From Bryobacterales bacterium (GTDB lineage: Bacteria > Acidobacteriota > Terriglobia > Bryobacterales > UBA6623): a stretch of DNA of 40,954 nucleotides. The stretch is taken from contig JAPPLB010000131.1 in the NCBI GenBank assembly GCA_028819575.1, forward strand, positions 1 through 40,954, written 5' to 3'. Under the pieces are notes generated by a model that was not told the origin of the DNA, did not search any database, and saw only the letters and a list, made by a program, of their open reading frames with translations. The position numbers were made by a program, and so were the translations under genes. Shown here one piece after another: positions 9,001 through 17,752 of the stretch (the stretch's first letter is position 1; the number at the start of each line of letters is the position of its first letter).

Positions 9001-9308
9001 GGCCGCCAACGCTGCAGCAAGTCCTTGATTCCGGACAGGACGTGTGGCGGTCCATCGGCAATGCCGGACGCGGCAGTATCGTAGGACCGGGCCTGAACCT
9101 TTGGGACCTGGGCATCATGAAGCGCTTCCCCCTTCCCTGGGAGGGCCACTCGGTGCAGTGGCGAACGGAGTTATTCAATGCCTGGAACCACCCGAACTTC
9201 GGCAACCCGAATACATCGCTGCCATATATCCCGGGTCGGACAGGCACGATACGAAGCACGTCCGTCCCGAACCGTACGGTTCAGTTAGGTCTGCGGTACG
9301 ACTTCTGA
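6009..9308 (+). CDS. Oar-like TonB-dependent receptor
   Basis: 1099 aa outer-membrane receptor. ATG 6009 is chosen over the GTG directly before it because AGGAGGA (5994-6000) is ideally spaced. Order of parts: signal peptide (about 1-28, ending SGQQ); a carboxypeptidase-regulatory-like beta-sandwich (about 30-115, with DPSGAVVPGATVTATN); a TonB plug (about 120-300, with MNGREFLDLARLTPGV and DGVDNFEAAFG); and a long beta-barrel ending in an aromatic residue (LGLRYDF), as expected for BAM-assembled barrels. Such receptors are numerous in Acidobacteriota and import large substrates using TonB energy. Its location behind two exported oxidoreductases suggests a carbohydrate-type ligand, which is inference. 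The plug carries an unusual close cysteine pair (ACGETCG). Confidence 0.9.
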   Translation: MKGSRWFYHWAVTVFVVFLIAMPASGQQAAELVGTVMDPSGAVVPGATVTATNEATGAVREVQSNVEGSYRVAPLPAGSYTIEVAADAFNTQVQSGLVLQVNQVARTDFTLQLGQVGTVIEVEATTPVVASENATVGQVIDNKKIIELPMNGREFLDLARLTPGVAQRRGVACGETCGVFINGGGSQSGSLMQIDGVDNFEAAFGRPNIVPSMDMIQEFKIQTAQFDASQGRAGIGQINTISKSGTNTFHGSLYEFNRVAKLAALNTFDQSTEQRVAAGLSPRPPYIRNQFGASLGGPIKKNQTFFFFNYEGKRIREVARGVLTVPDNFLREGDFSQRARIIHDPTTLNRNTNSRMPFPNNMIPASRIDPVSINYLGFTPLPNGPGQTNNYTATPSASTDVNQYTFKGDHRWNANSITSGRYTWNERNGIVPGFLGSVMFPGFHEVQNFPAQNANITHTEIINPTMVYELLLGYNRFFQNRYHGHQGEDIGAQLGLAEQSGLPEGQRTGGFPALGVSGFAMPHEHAFAPLFQSDDSYQIFNKISKELTNHSLKAGIEFTYKTSPLHFHANDRGTYQFRPRYSTELVSGPGGPDNAFAEFLLGDITATNRAFGFPDNITKSNWWSVYLHDDWRVRPNFTLNLGVRWERYSGVYERFDRFNTFCFDIEQFCPVVATPGVPRAGFDPDNNNFMPRVGFAWRVFGDNKTVVRGGYGIFYDYRIANSFFNMNQSPPWQFQDPRSSDPDVPTLTFQNPFPGPIPATPTAADATTGTAVARDLRGGYVHQWSLGLQRQLFTDTVLDVAYVANRGIATVHGWNPNFVGAGLGPTQARRRFPHLQGISYVSNVGQSWYDSLQVRMERRFTGGFNFVGAYTWGKSNAIGCVVGSQNECQGFRNPTNFRLDKGPGPADIRHRLVVSSVFELPFGRGKRFGGDAPRGLDMVIGGWQISAIATFQTGNRVTPSLTYNNSNAGGNRPDQIGDPMANAARTLDNWFDHTAFVRPPTLQQVLDSGQDVWRSIGNAGRGSIVGPGLNLWDLGIMKRFPLPWEGHSVQWRTELFNAWNHPNFGNPNTSLPYIPGRTGTIRSTSVPNRTVQLGLRYDF

Positions 9309-9328
9309 AACCTGAGCACGTTTGAAAG

Positions 9329-9364
9329 GAATGGCTCGGGCTCGCTTCGGTTCCCGAGCCATTC
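9329..9364 (+). terminator. Strong hairpin terminator after the TonB receptor
   Basis: A perfect 12-bp stem, 9329-9340 (GAATGGCTCGGG) with 9353-9364 (CCCGAGCCATTC), encloses a 12-base loop and lies 20 bases beyond the stop codon. Only a weak T-containing tail follows (TTGTCA), so termination may be intrinsic but inefficient. The hairpin could also stabilise the 3' end. Confidence 0.75.
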
Positions 9365-9438
9365 TTGTCAGCATCAGCGCAACCGAGCAGTGAAGGCAAA
9401 GGTGCCATCCGGGGCAGTCCGGCCGATCCGAGCAAGAC

Positions 9439-9451
9439 TATAATCTCAACA
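9439..9451 (+). promoter_or_regulatory. Consensus -10 giving a leaderless transcript
   Basis: A perfect TATAAT at 9439-9444 ends 6 bases before the ATG at 9451, so transcription is expected to start at the ATG itself. No convincing -35 is seen at 17 bases, and there is no Shine-Dalgarno sequence. Confidence 0.55.
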
Positions 9452-11178
9452 TGCGGTTGATGGCGCCGTTGTTCTCGGCGGTGATAGGCGCGGGCTTCAC
9501 ACTGTTCGGGAACTCGATTCCCGCGCCGTTTTTTTCTGATGCCACGGAAACCGCGGGGCTTGTCTTTCAGCACCGGAACTCCAAGACGCCGCGCAAGTAT
9601 CTCCCCGAAACGATGGCGGCGGGTGTCGCCGTTCTCGATGTCAACAACGACGGCTGGATGGATGTGTTCTTTGTGAACGGTGCAAGGCTCACGGTGCCTC
9701 ATGCGGATGGGAAGGAGCCCGACAAATCGGCTCCCGAGTTCTGGAACCGCCTCTTTCGCAACAACCTCGACGGCACATTCAGTGACGTAACGGTCGAATA
9801 CGGCCTCCAGGGCCGTGGCTACGGCATGGGCGTGGCGGCGGGTGACTACGACAACGACGGTGACGTCGATCTCTTCGTCGCGAATTTCGGAACCGGGGAG
9901 CACCGCTCGTCCGTCCTGTATCGCAACGAGTCCGGCAAGAGATACGTCGATGTCACCGAGCAGTCGGGCATCGCGACCACAGGCTGGACCACTAGCGCCG
10001 GTTTCCTGGACTACGATCACGACGGAGATCTGGACCTGTTCGTTTGCCGCTTTGTGAAGTGGAGCTTTGCCGTAGACCACGACTGCCGGCTCGACACTCC
10101 TGCCGGCAGGTCGGCAGGCCGGTCATATTGCCATCCCGATACGTTCGAGCCGACTTCCAATTTTCTTTTTCGCAACAACGGCGATGGGACTTTCACCGAT
10201 GTGAGTGGTCCCACTGGAATCCGGAACGCCGAAGGCAAAGGCCTCGGCGTGGTTTTCGGAGATATCGACGACGACGGTCACATCGACATTTCCGTTGCCA
10301 ACGATTCGGTGCCGCAGTTCCTGTTCCGAAACCAAGGGAACGGAACCTTTTCCGAGATCGCCCTGATGGCGGGAGTCGCTCTCGATGAGGACGGTCAGGA
10401 CTTTGGGGGCATGGGCACCGACTTGGGTGACCTCAACGGCGATGGGCTGCCGGAGATTCTCACGACCACGATCTCTCTTGAGCGCTATGCCTATTACGTC
10501 AACCTCGGCGATGCCCTGTTCGACTACGAAACCGTTCGAAGCACTCTGGGAGCCATTACGCACCCATACACCGGATGGGGAATGAAGTTCTTTGACTTTG
10601 ACAACGACGGCCTGAAAGACGTATTTCTGGCGAACGGACACGTTATGGACAATATCGAGAGCGCGGAACCGTCGCTGCGGTATCTACAGCCTCCTCTGTT
10701 GCTCAAGCACGCCAATGAGCGATTCACCGACGTCTCGAAGCAGGCCGGGCCGATCTTCAGGCGCCCTTGGGCGAGCCGCGGAGCGGCCGTCGGCGATCTC
10801 GACAATGACGGCTATCTGGACATCGTCGTCGCCAATTGCGGAGGGCCGGCCTACCTGGCCAAAAATCAAAGTCACCGCCGCGCGACCCACAACTGGCTTG
10901 GACTCAAGCTGCAAGGGTGTGCGAGCAATCGTGACGGCATCGGCGCGGAGATCGTGCTCGACACGCCGGACGGCAACAAGCAGTATGCAACGGCTTCGAG
11001 AACAGCCAGTTACCTGTCGTCGCAGGATCCAAGGGTCTTCTTCGGACTTGGTGAGTACACCGAGGTCCCGTCTCTTGTCGTTCGCTGGCCGAGTGGAACG
11101 GAGCAGACCGTTCCTGTCGATCAGATCAACCGAATTATGCTCGTGGAGGAGCCTGGAGAGTCATGTGGAAAAACGTAG
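9451..11178 (+). CDS. CRTAC1-like FG-GAP/ASPIC-UnbV secreted protein 2
   Basis: 575 aa. It has a signal peptide (about 1-25), then seven calcium-type FG-GAP repeats (DVNNDGWMD, DYDNDGDVD, DYDHDGDLD, DIDDDGHID, DLNGDGLPE, DFDNDGLKD, DLDNDGYLD) and a C-terminal ASPIC/UnbV domain (SNRDGIGAEI, YLSSQDPRVFFGLG). It is a paralogue of the 1171-2886 gene with the same blade count and matching C-terminal motifs. ATG 9451 is the only start that keeps the signal peptide; it lacks a ribosome site and lies at the predicted transcription start. The stop overlaps the following hydrolase gene by 16 bases, so the pair is an operon. Enzymatic activity is not known for this family. Confidence 0.88.
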   Translation: MRLMAPLFSAVIGAGFTLFGNSIPAPFFSDATETAGLVFQHRNSKTPRKYLPETMAAGVAVLDVNNDGWMDVFFVNGARLTVPHADGKEPDKSAPEFWNRLFRNNLDGTFSDVTVEYGLQGRGYGMGVAAGDYDNDGDVDLFVANFGTGEHRSSVLYRNESGKRYVDVTEQSGIATTGWTTSAGFLDYDHDGDLDLFVCRFVKWSFAVDHDCRLDTPAGRSAGRSYCHPDTFEPTSNFLFRNNGDGTFTDVSGPTGIRNAEGKGLGVVFGDIDDDGHIDISVANDSVPQFLFRNQGNGTFSEIALMAGVALDEDGQDFGGMGTDLGDLNGDGLPEILTTTISLERYAYYVNLGDALFDYETVRSTLGAITHPYTGWGMKFFDFDNDGLKDVFLANGHVMDNIESAEPSLRYLQPPLLLKHANERFTDVSKQAGPIFRRPWASRGAAVGDLDNDGYLDIVVANCGGPAYLAKNQSHRRATHNWLGLKLQGCASNRDGIGAEIVLDTPDGNKQYATASRTASYLSSQDPRVFFGLGEYTEVPSLVVRWPSGTEQTVPVDQINRIMLVEEPGESCGKT

Positions 11179-13040
11179 GATACGGGAATCAGCTACTATC
11201 GCTCCTGGGGATCATGATCGAGCGGGAACTCTGGATTCCCACAACGCGGTTCGGTGTCTTGGTTGCACTGCTCTGTGCATCTATGGTCAACAGTCCTGCC
11301 GCCGATCCGGATTGGCATAAGATGCTCTCTCAACCCATTTACCACGGCAAACTGCGATTCGGCGTCGAGGAGATTCCGGCAAGGGACGGCGTCATCATGC
11401 GGGCGATCGTCTATCGGCCGGACGAGCCGGGACGGTTTCCCGTCTTCCTCATCAACACTCCCTACGACAAGATGAGGGAACCGTACCTGGAATGGGGACA
11501 GTACTTTGCCGAGCGGGGCTACGCCTCCGTCATCGCCGATGTGCGGGGCCGCTATGACTCCGACGGCGATAACTACCTCTATGGTCCGCACGACGGCCCC
11601 GACCTCTACGACATTCAGTCCTGGGCGGCCGCGCAACCCTGGTCAACCGGCAAGATCGGAACGACCGGGGGTTCGTATCTCGGTTTTGTGCAACTGGAAG
11701 CAGCCCTGGAAGGTAATCCGAACTACACCTGCATGGTGCCGATGGTAAGCCCGGACGATCATTACGACAATGTTTACCCCTCCGGGGCCTTCCAGCTTTC
11801 AAACAGCGTCAACCTGGCCTGGATCCTTGGCAAGCATACCAACCAGAATCCCGACGCCGTGCTGGATTGGGACAAGGTCTACCGGCATCTGCCCCTCAGG
11901 AACCTTGACCGGGAAGCCTTGGGACTACGAGCGGAGTTCTGGTCCGATTGGCTGGACCATCCGACGCGCGATGACTACTGGCCCGGACCCGGCCACCGAA
12001 TCGCGCCGGGCAAGAACGGGCCCGGCAAATACCATCGCATCAAGGTGCCCTCCTACAACATCTCCGGTTGGTATGACCAGGTGAGCCAGGCCACGATCAA
12101 CAACTATCTGGGAATGGTCCGTCACGGTCCCGAAAATTTGCGCGACAAGCATAAGTTGCTCATGGGACCTTGGACCCACGGTGTCAGCTTCGGGGTGACA
12201 CGCAAGCAGGGCGATCTCACTTTCCCGCCCGAGTCCGCTCCCGATATGAGAAAGATCGTCTTGCGCTGGATGGACTACTGGCTCAAGGGGACACAGAACG
12301 GTTTCCTGGATGAACCTCCCGTCCGGATCTATGTGATGGGAGCGGATGAGTGGCGCTTGGAGAACGAGTGGCCCTTGGCCCGTACGGAATACACCAGGTA
12401 CTACCTCCACAGTCAGGGCCGGGCCAATAGCCTTCTCGGGGATGGCTCCCTGTCCACCGAGCAGCCCGGAGCCGAACCGCCCGATCGTTTCACCTATGAC
12501 CCCGACAATCCCGTCCCTACTCTCGGCGGCAATGTTTCGATGAAGCCGGGATCCTCAGGTCCCTATGATCAGACGGCGATCGAACGGCGGGACGATGTCC
12601 TCGTCTACACGACGCCCCCTCTTTCGGAAGATCTGGAGGTAACCGGACCGGTCTTCATCGAGCTGTACGCATCGACCGACGCCACGGATACGGACTTCAC
12701 CGGCAAGCTGGTGGATGTTTGGCCGAACGGCTATGCGCAGATCTTGTTGGAAGGCGTCATCCGCGCTCGTTACCGGGAATCGTTCGAGCGGCAGAAGCTC
12801 GTGACGCCGGGAAAGATCGAGAAGTATCTGATCGATCTTTGGTCCACGAGCAATCTATTCCGTCGGGGACACCGAATTCGGGTCGAGATCTCGAGTAGCA
12901 ATTTCCCCAAGTACGACCGCAACCCGAACACCGGCCACCCGATCGGAGAAGATGCCGAACGGCAGGTGGCGCATCAAACCATCTATCACGATTCGGAGCA
13001 TCTGTCTCACATCCTCTTACCGGTCATCCCTGCGAAATAG
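11163..13040 (+). CDS. CocE/NonD-family (S15) serine hydrolase, short form
   Basis: 625 aa alpha/beta hydrolase of the X-Pro dipeptidyl-peptidase/cocaine-esterase family. Visible are the nucleophile elbow GGSYLG (Ser171), a likely catalytic Asp in SGWYDQ, a His in GPWTHG, and a C-terminal PepX_C jelly-roll (about 420-620, with HRIRVEISSSNFP). The N terminus has a hydrophobic export segment (about 28-45), so it is probably periplasmic. GGAG at 11155-11158 precedes ATG 11163; an alternative ATG at 11214 would shorten the protein by 17 residues and give a cleaner signal peptide. Members cleave esters, amides or proline peptides; the substrate is unknown. It lacks the extra C-terminal domain of the two paralogues at 21545 and 23747. 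Confidence 0.85.
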   Translation: MWKNVGYGNQLLSLLGIMIERELWIPTTRFGVLVALLCASMVNSPAADPDWHKMLSQPIYHGKLRFGVEEIPARDGVIMRAIVYRPDEPGRFPVFLINTPYDKMREPYLEWGQYFAERGYASVIADVRGRYDSDGDNYLYGPHDGPDLYDIQSWAAAQPWSTGKIGTTGGSYLGFVQLEAALEGNPNYTCMVPMVSPDDHYDNVYPSGAFQLSNSVNLAWILGKHTNQNPDAVLDWDKVYRHLPLRNLDREALGLRAEFWSDWLDHPTRDDYWPGPGHRIAPGKNGPGKYHRIKVPSYNISGWYDQVSQATINNYLGMVRHGPENLRDKHKLLMGPWTHGVSFGVTRKQGDLTFPPESAPDMRKIVLRWMDYWLKGTQNGFLDEPPVRIYVMGADEWRLENEWPLARTEYTRYYLHSQGRANSLLGDGSLSTEQPGAEPPDRFTYDPDNPVPTLGGNVSMKPGSSGPYDQTAIERRDDVLVYTTPPLSEDLEVTGPVFIELYASTDATDTDFTGKLVDVWPNGYAQILLEGVIRARYRESFERQKLVTPGKIEKYLIDLWSTSNLFRRGHRIRVEISSSNFPKYDRNPNTGHPIGEDAERQVAHQTIYHDSEHLSHILLPVIPAK

Positions 13041-13082
13041 GCGAGGACGCGAGATACCTTCATTCAGGGCAGCCGGGGGCGC

Positions 13083-14462
13083 TCAACGAGGCTGGACATC
13101 CACCAATAGCCGTATCCCCCTCGGGACACGCTTGGGCAGACTTTGGTGGATCTTCAGTTCCTCGGCGGCAAGCTCGCGGCTTCCCGTGCGCCTGTACAGA
13201 GTAGCAAGCACATAGTGCGCTCGATCATGTTGCGGGTCCAAACGAATGGCTTTCTTCAACTCCTTGATCGCCTGGTCATATTTTTCTTCCCATTGGAACG
13301 CTTTGCCGAGGGTGAAATGCCGGTCGCTCACTCCTGGTTCGAGCTCTACAGCTTTCTGCAGTGCTTCGATTGCCGGCAACATCGACGTGCGGTTGTCCGT
13401 CGCCAGCCTTAAGTGTCCCATCCCCTTCAGGTAATATCCCGTCGCGCTGGCCTGCCGGATGCCGATGAACTGCTCGCCGAGCGCGATCAATGCGTTGCCG
13501 TCCCGATCCTGCTCATAGCATTCGCCGAGCGCCTTGTATGCCGGCTCGAATTCCTTGTCAACCGCAAGAATCTGCTTGAGCACTTCGATCCCCGCCGGTC
13601 TTCGCTCCTCCAGAATGTAAGCCAGCGCCAGCAAGAACTTGACATGCACCGAAGAAGGAAACCTTTCACGGCCCACTTCGAACATGCTAAGCGCCGCAGA
13701 GAAGGCACGGTAGTGAATCAGAAACTGCCCGATATCTACTAGGAACTGCTCGTTGTCCGGCTGTAACTCCAGCGCTCTTTGCAGATGCTGAAGTGCCGAT
13801 TCCGGCTGGTTGAGCTTGAACTCGATTTGTCCGAACAGGTTGTTCCAAGCGCCGCTGTCTTTCAAAGCCGGCTGAACAGCCGATAGAACGGTCTTCGCTT
13901 CGGCGTACTGCTCTCGATCAAACATCTTGTGGGCGTTTTCGGCGGCGCGGGATGCCGCCGCCTGCCAGGCGGCTTCAATTTCCGGATCCCGCTGTGCGAT
14001 TTTCCGGGCTTGGCTCAAGGCCTGAAAGGATTCCTCGTTCTTTCGCAGGCTCAGAAGAGTCGATCCCACGTTGAACCAGACCAACTCGTTGCTGGCGTTG
14101 AGCCGGGCGGCCTGCTGGAAAGCCGGCAGCGCTTTGTTCGGGTTCCCGGTTTCGATCAAATTAGCGCCGAGGTTGTTCCACGCCTGCCAGTCTTGGGGAC
14201 GAAGCTTCGCGACTTGCTCGAACGACGCGGTAGCACGGTCCGGGCGGCCCAAACGTGTCTCGCAAATCGCGATGGCCAGATGGGCCTGTGCGATTTCATG
14301 GTTCCCGGCAACAGCCGCTGCCAGTTCTCGCAGTGAGGACTCGCAGTCGCCTGCTCGGAAATGATCCAGACCACGCTGCAGGGCTGCTTCCCAGCCGGCC
14401 CCGAACAGCGGCGGGGCCGTAAGCAACAAGGCAAGCAGTGTCCTCATCCGAGTGAGCCTCAT
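13083..14462 (-). CDS. Secreted TPR-repeat protein 2
   Basis: About 459 aa from ATG 14462; an ATG at 14447 with GAGG 9 bases upstream is an equally good start. A signal peptide (MRTLLALLLTAPPLFGAG) is followed by about a dozen 34-residue TPR motifs to the C terminus (for example AWNNLGANLIETGNPNKAL, ALQHLQRALELQPDNEQ, HFTLGKAFQWEEKYDQAI). It probably works as a periplasmic protein-binding scaffold and is the counterpart of the TPR protein at 230-1174. It converges with the hydrolase gene (42 bases between stops) and lies 126 bases downstream of the ceramidase-like gene on the same strand, so it may be the last gene of that operon. Confidence 0.85.
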   Translation of the reverse strand: MRLTRMRTLLALLLTAPPLFGAGWEAALQRGLDHFRAGDCESSLRELAAAVAGNHEIAQAHLAIAICETRLGRPDRATASFEQVAKLRPQDWQAWNNLGANLIETGNPNKALPAFQQAARLNASNELVWFNVGSTLLSLRKNEESFQALSQARKIAQRDPEIEAAWQAAASRAAENAHKMFDREQYAEAKTVLSAVQPALKDSGAWNNLFGQIEFKLNQPESALQHLQRALELQPDNEQFLVDIGQFLIHYRAFSAALSMFEVGRERFPSSVHVKFLLALAYILEERRPAGIEVLKQILAVDKEFEPAYKALGECYEQDRDGNALIALGEQFIGIRQASATGYYLKGMGHLRLATDNRTSMLPAIEALQKAVELEPGVSDRHFTLGKAFQWEEKYDQAIKELKKAIRLDPQHDRAHYVLATLYRRTGSRELAAEELKIHQSLPKRVPRGIRLLVDVQPR

Positions 14463-14588
14463 GAGCAGACACCAGCCTGCATGATTATCATCTGGCGCAC
14501 TTCTCCCAAGCGCTTGCGGAGGACATTGTCCCGTGTGCGAACTGCCCATGAAATTCCGAACATCGCTCCATGGATGTCTGCGGACTTA

Positions 14589-15995
14589 CTATTGTGTCGA
14601 AAGCTCCTCGAGCAATGAGACCGCAGTGTCCTCTAGCTCCTTTGCCGAACCCTTGCCAAAAAGAGAGATGCCAGGCTCATAACCGCCTTCATCCAGCGCT
14701 TCGTCGGTTGGAAGGTAGCACAGAAAGTAACCGCCCATGGAATATCCACAAAACATGGTCGCGGGCAAGGGTGATCGCCTCTTGACCTCGATCCCGATTT
14801 CACAGAAGGGTTCCAGCGGCGTCAGGACAAGAGCCGCTTCACCCAAAGTGATGACCTGAACGGGAATCTCGACCGCTCCCGGCTCCGAGAGCCGTTGCGC
14901 ACGTTGAAGCTGTAGCGCCGCGCGCTTGACTTGGTAGTGGAAGCGTTTGATTTCGTCCCCGTCACCATCCTGATGGGCAAGCCGAAGCTGTTTATCGAGC
15001 TCCTGATACCCACTTTCCAGCTTCTCGACCGGCTCAACCGGGTGTGGTATGAGTCGCGCGACTCTACTCCCGCTACGGATCGAAATGGGCGTTTCTTGTT
15101 CGTGCCGCCACTTGTAGATGCCCAGCGGAGCTCCTGATTCGAGAACATTTTGGAACTCGAGGCTGCCCCCGGCTGTACGAATGCCTTCAGCGACCCGGCA
15201 GACCTCATATCCAAGATGCGCTCCGGCGCGTCGATAGACCGCCAGGTCGCCGGTGAAGCCTTCCACCGGTCCGATGTCGCCCGTCGCTCCCTGGAGAAAC
15301 AGGCTCAGGCCCCCCAGGTTGCGCTCGACAACTCGTTTCATGGCCCCGGGATAATCCGGCGTGATCTTGTCGTTCTCATGCCCCATGATGGTCGGATGCA
15401 TCGCGAAGTTCACCACAGTCGCTATCGGCATGCCGTCCGTATCGTCAATGCGGAAAACGACCACCTCCTGATCGACCGGGCCTGCCGGGTTGTTGCCGGT
15501 GATGATTCGGCCGTTGTCCAAATGTTGACGGCGGTTGATTCCGATGTCGGATCGTCCCTTGCCCCACCCCAAACTCGCGGGGCGTGCGTTCCTCTTTGCC
15601 TCGCCGGCCGACTGAGCCGCCCTCGCCGCAAACGAGCTCTGGTATTCGAGAAACACCTCTCGGCCCTGTTCCATCCATGGCGTGTCATGCAACGGGACGG
15701 CAGAATGGGTGTGCGTCCACGTAACAAGCACTCTGTCGAGCGAGACTGAGGATTCCCTCGCCGCCGCCTGCCGTACTTCGAGAGCCAACCCCTCGGTCAG
15801 CGTCGCCACGTCCAGGTTGAGGAGAACGACCTCAGAGGCGCCGTCCGATAGATAGAGCGCCGTCGAGTACAGCTCCATGTCGATTCCCGCGGCGACTTGA
15901 TGCGTCGCGGCCCCCCAGTTCAAATGGGGTGACCCGACCGGAGGAGTGATATCCGAACGGCCTGCGCCGGCAGTGATGGTTCTGGCTCCGCTCAT
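14589..15995 (-). CDS. Neutral/alkaline ceramidase N-domain-like hydrolase
   Basis: 468 aa, resembling the N-terminal catalytic domain of neutral ceramidases: a start of GAGRSDITPPVG, a probable zinc-binding THTHSAVP (about residues 100-107), NFAMHPTIMG and QGATGDIGP. Neutral ceramidases hydrolyse an N-acyl amide with zinc. This protein is shorter (no C-terminal immunoglobulin-like domain) and has no signal peptide, so it is probably cytosolic and may act on a different amide. Its ATG overlaps the hyuB stop by 4 bases (ATGA). Being coupled to HyuAB and a symporter, it more likely processes a small imported amide than ceramide; that is inference. Confidence 0.75.
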   Translation of the reverse strand: MSGARTITAGAGRSDITPPVGSPHLNWGAATHQVAAGIDMELYSTALYLSDGASEVVLLNLDVATLTEGLALEVRQAAARESSVSLDRVLVTWTHTHSAVPLHDTPWMEQGREVFLEYQSSFAARAAQSAGEAKRNARPASLGWGKGRSDIGINRRQHLDNGRIITGNNPAGPVDQEVVVFRIDDTDGMPIATVVNFAMHPTIMGHENDKITPDYPGAMKRVVERNLGGLSLFLQGATGDIGPVEGFTGDLAVYRRAGAHLGYEVCRVAEGIRTAGGSLEFQNVLESGAPLGIYKWRHEQETPISIRSGSRVARLIPHPVEPVEKLESGYQELDKQLRLAHQDGDGDEIKRFHYQVKRAALQLQRAQRLSEPGAVEIPVQVITLGEAALVLTPLEPFCEIGIEVKRRSPLPATMFCGYSMGGYFLCYLPTDEALDEGGYEPGISLFGKGSAKELEDTAVSLLEELSTQ

Positions 15996-17752
15996 CGATT
16001 ATCGTCTCTGAGTTTCCTGGTCGCTTCAAAGTCAACGCAACGATGCACGGTATCCACGACCACCCGGTAAACCTCTCGGGCGCGCGCGGCGGTCACTTTG
16101 CCGTCGAGAACATCGGCAAGCACGGCTTCCGGATCTCGGTCGTGAGACGGTCCGTACCCTCCGCCTCCGGGTGTGCGGTAGCTGATCACCGAGTCCGACG
16201 CGAGATGCAGCGTAATTTTGGACGGCAGCTCCCTGGCTTCGCCGTCCGGATCGAGTACGTAACGGGAACTGGCCCCGTTCCCTCCTCCGAACAATCCCCA
16301 GGGCGCATACTTGCGATTGTCAGAAAACACCGTGAGCGTGGCCTCGTGGTCAGGAAATTTCCAATCGCGCCGGATGCCGAGGCCTCCTCGATAGCGGCCC
16401 GCACCTTCCGAATCAGGTATGAGCTCATAGCGAGTAATCTGGAAAGGCAAGTTGTTTTCGGTTTCTTCGACGGCCGAGTTCTCGGTGTTCTGGATGTGGC
16501 TTTGAACGGCGTCCAAGCCGTCTTTAGTAGGGCGCGCGCCGTATCCTCCCGCCATCGTTTCGATGAAAGTGTAGTACTCCCCACTGCGCGGGTCTTCCCC
16601 TCCGCACGCCATGTGGCAGTTGATACTCTTTGTGCTGGCCATCACCCGGTCCGGCATCGCCTCCGAAAAGGCGCGGAAGGTGAGGTCGCACAGGCGCATG
16701 GCGACCTCCCAGCCGCCTACCACACCGACAGGAGCTTTTGCATTGACGACGGTCCCCTCTGGTGCGCTGACGTCGATCAAGCGGTAAAAGCCCTCGTTCG
16801 TTGGGATGTTGGGGTCGATCAGGCACTTGATGACGTACGCCAGTGGGGAATAGGTTTGCGTCAGCGTTGCGTTCATCGGCGAGCTTCTTTGCGGCGCCGA
16901 ACCGGTCAGATCGTAGGAGACGCGCCCTCCCTGGATTCTGGCGGTCACCGCCAGCTTGATGGGCTCGTCGGTGATGCCGTCGTCGTCGAGATAACATTCC
17001 GAGTGGTACACGCCCTCGGGCAGTTTTGCAATTTCCTGGCGAGACCACCGCTCGGTGTAATCGATCAGCTCGTCCACGAACGTTTCAATCGTTTCCTCTC
17101 CGAACTTGCGAATGATTTCACCCATTCGCCGTTGACCTAATAGAGAGGAAGCGATCTGCGCTCGAAAGTCTCCCGCTGACTGTCGCGGGGAGCGGATGTT
17201 GGCCAGGATCACTTGAAAGAGATCCTCGACGATCTTCCCGCGCGAAACGAGTTTTGCCGGAGGCAGGATGATGCCTTCCTGATAAAGTTCCGTCGATATG
17301 CAATAGCCACCAGGAGCGTAGCCTCCGATGTCCACGTGATGGGCCAGCGCGGCCACAAACCCTTGCAGCTTCTCATCACCAAAATAGGGGGCGATCACTA
17401 CGATATCGTTCAGGTGGACTCCCCCGCGGTAAGCATGATTCATGACCAGTGCGTCGCCCGGATCGAGCTTGTCCACACCGTACTGACGGATGGCATTGGG
17501 CACCATCCGCGACATCGACGCCAAGTGAACTGGCTGTGAGAACGACTGGGCGATGATTCGCAGCTTGGCGTCGAATAGCGCGCACGAGAAATCCGCTCGA
17601 GTCTTGATGTTTGTGGAATAGGCCGACTTTCGAAGGGCCGCCCCCATCTCGTCGGCAGCGGCATCAAAAGCACTCCGAATCACCTCGAAACGGATCGGGT
17701 CCATCTCCAGCTTCGATCGCTGCTGGTCTTCTTGGCTGGCGACGGTTGCCAT
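15992..17752 (-). CDS. hyuB: Hydantoinase B/oxoprolinase-family subunit
   Basis: 586 aa from ATG 17752, which overlaps the hyuA stop by one base (TGATG); an in-frame TTG directly before it is less likely. Full-length HyuB family features are present: DFSCALFDA near the N terminus, GDALVMNHAYRGGVHLND, HHVDIGGYAPGGY, and a Gly-rich end (YRTPGGGGYGP). HyuB pairs with HyuA to hydrolyse cyclic amide or imide rings (N-methylhydantoin, 5-oxoproline) with ATP, and homologues also carboxylate acetone or acetophenone, so the substrate is open. Strict overlaps with both neighbours point to one polycistronic message. Confidence 0.88.
   Translation of the reverse strand: MATVASQEDQQRSKLEMDPIRFEVIRSAFDAAADEMGAALRKSAYSTNIKTRADFSCALFDAKLRIIAQSFSQPVHLASMSRMVPNAIRQYGVDKLDPGDALVMNHAYRGGVHLNDIVVIAPYFGDEKLQGFVAALAHHVDIGGYAPGGYCISTELYQEGIILPPAKLVSRGKIVEDLFQVILANIRSPRQSAGDFRAQIASSLLGQRRMGEIIRKFGEETIETFVDELIDYTERWSRQEIAKLPEGVYHSECYLDDDGITDEPIKLAVTARIQGGRVSYDLTGSAPQRSSPMNATLTQTYSPLAYVIKCLIDPNIPTNEGFYRLIDVSAPEGTVVNAKAPVGVVGGWEVAMRLCDLTFRAFSEAMPDRVMASTKSINCHMACGGEDPRSGEYYTFIETMAGGYGARPTKDGLDAVQSHIQNTENSAVEETENNLPFQITRYELIPDSEGAGRYRGGLGIRRDWKFPDHEATLTVFSDNRKYAPWGLFGGGNGASSRYVLDPDGEARELPSKITLHLASDSVISYRTPGGGGYGPSHDRDPEAVLADVLDGKVTAARAREVYRVVVDTVHRCVDFEATRKLRDDNR

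Noticed and set aside
14463-14588. Separate promoter for the second TPR gene
   Set aside because: TTGGGA and TAATCA-like hexamers can be found, but both are poor; read-through from the HyuAB operon is equally plausible.
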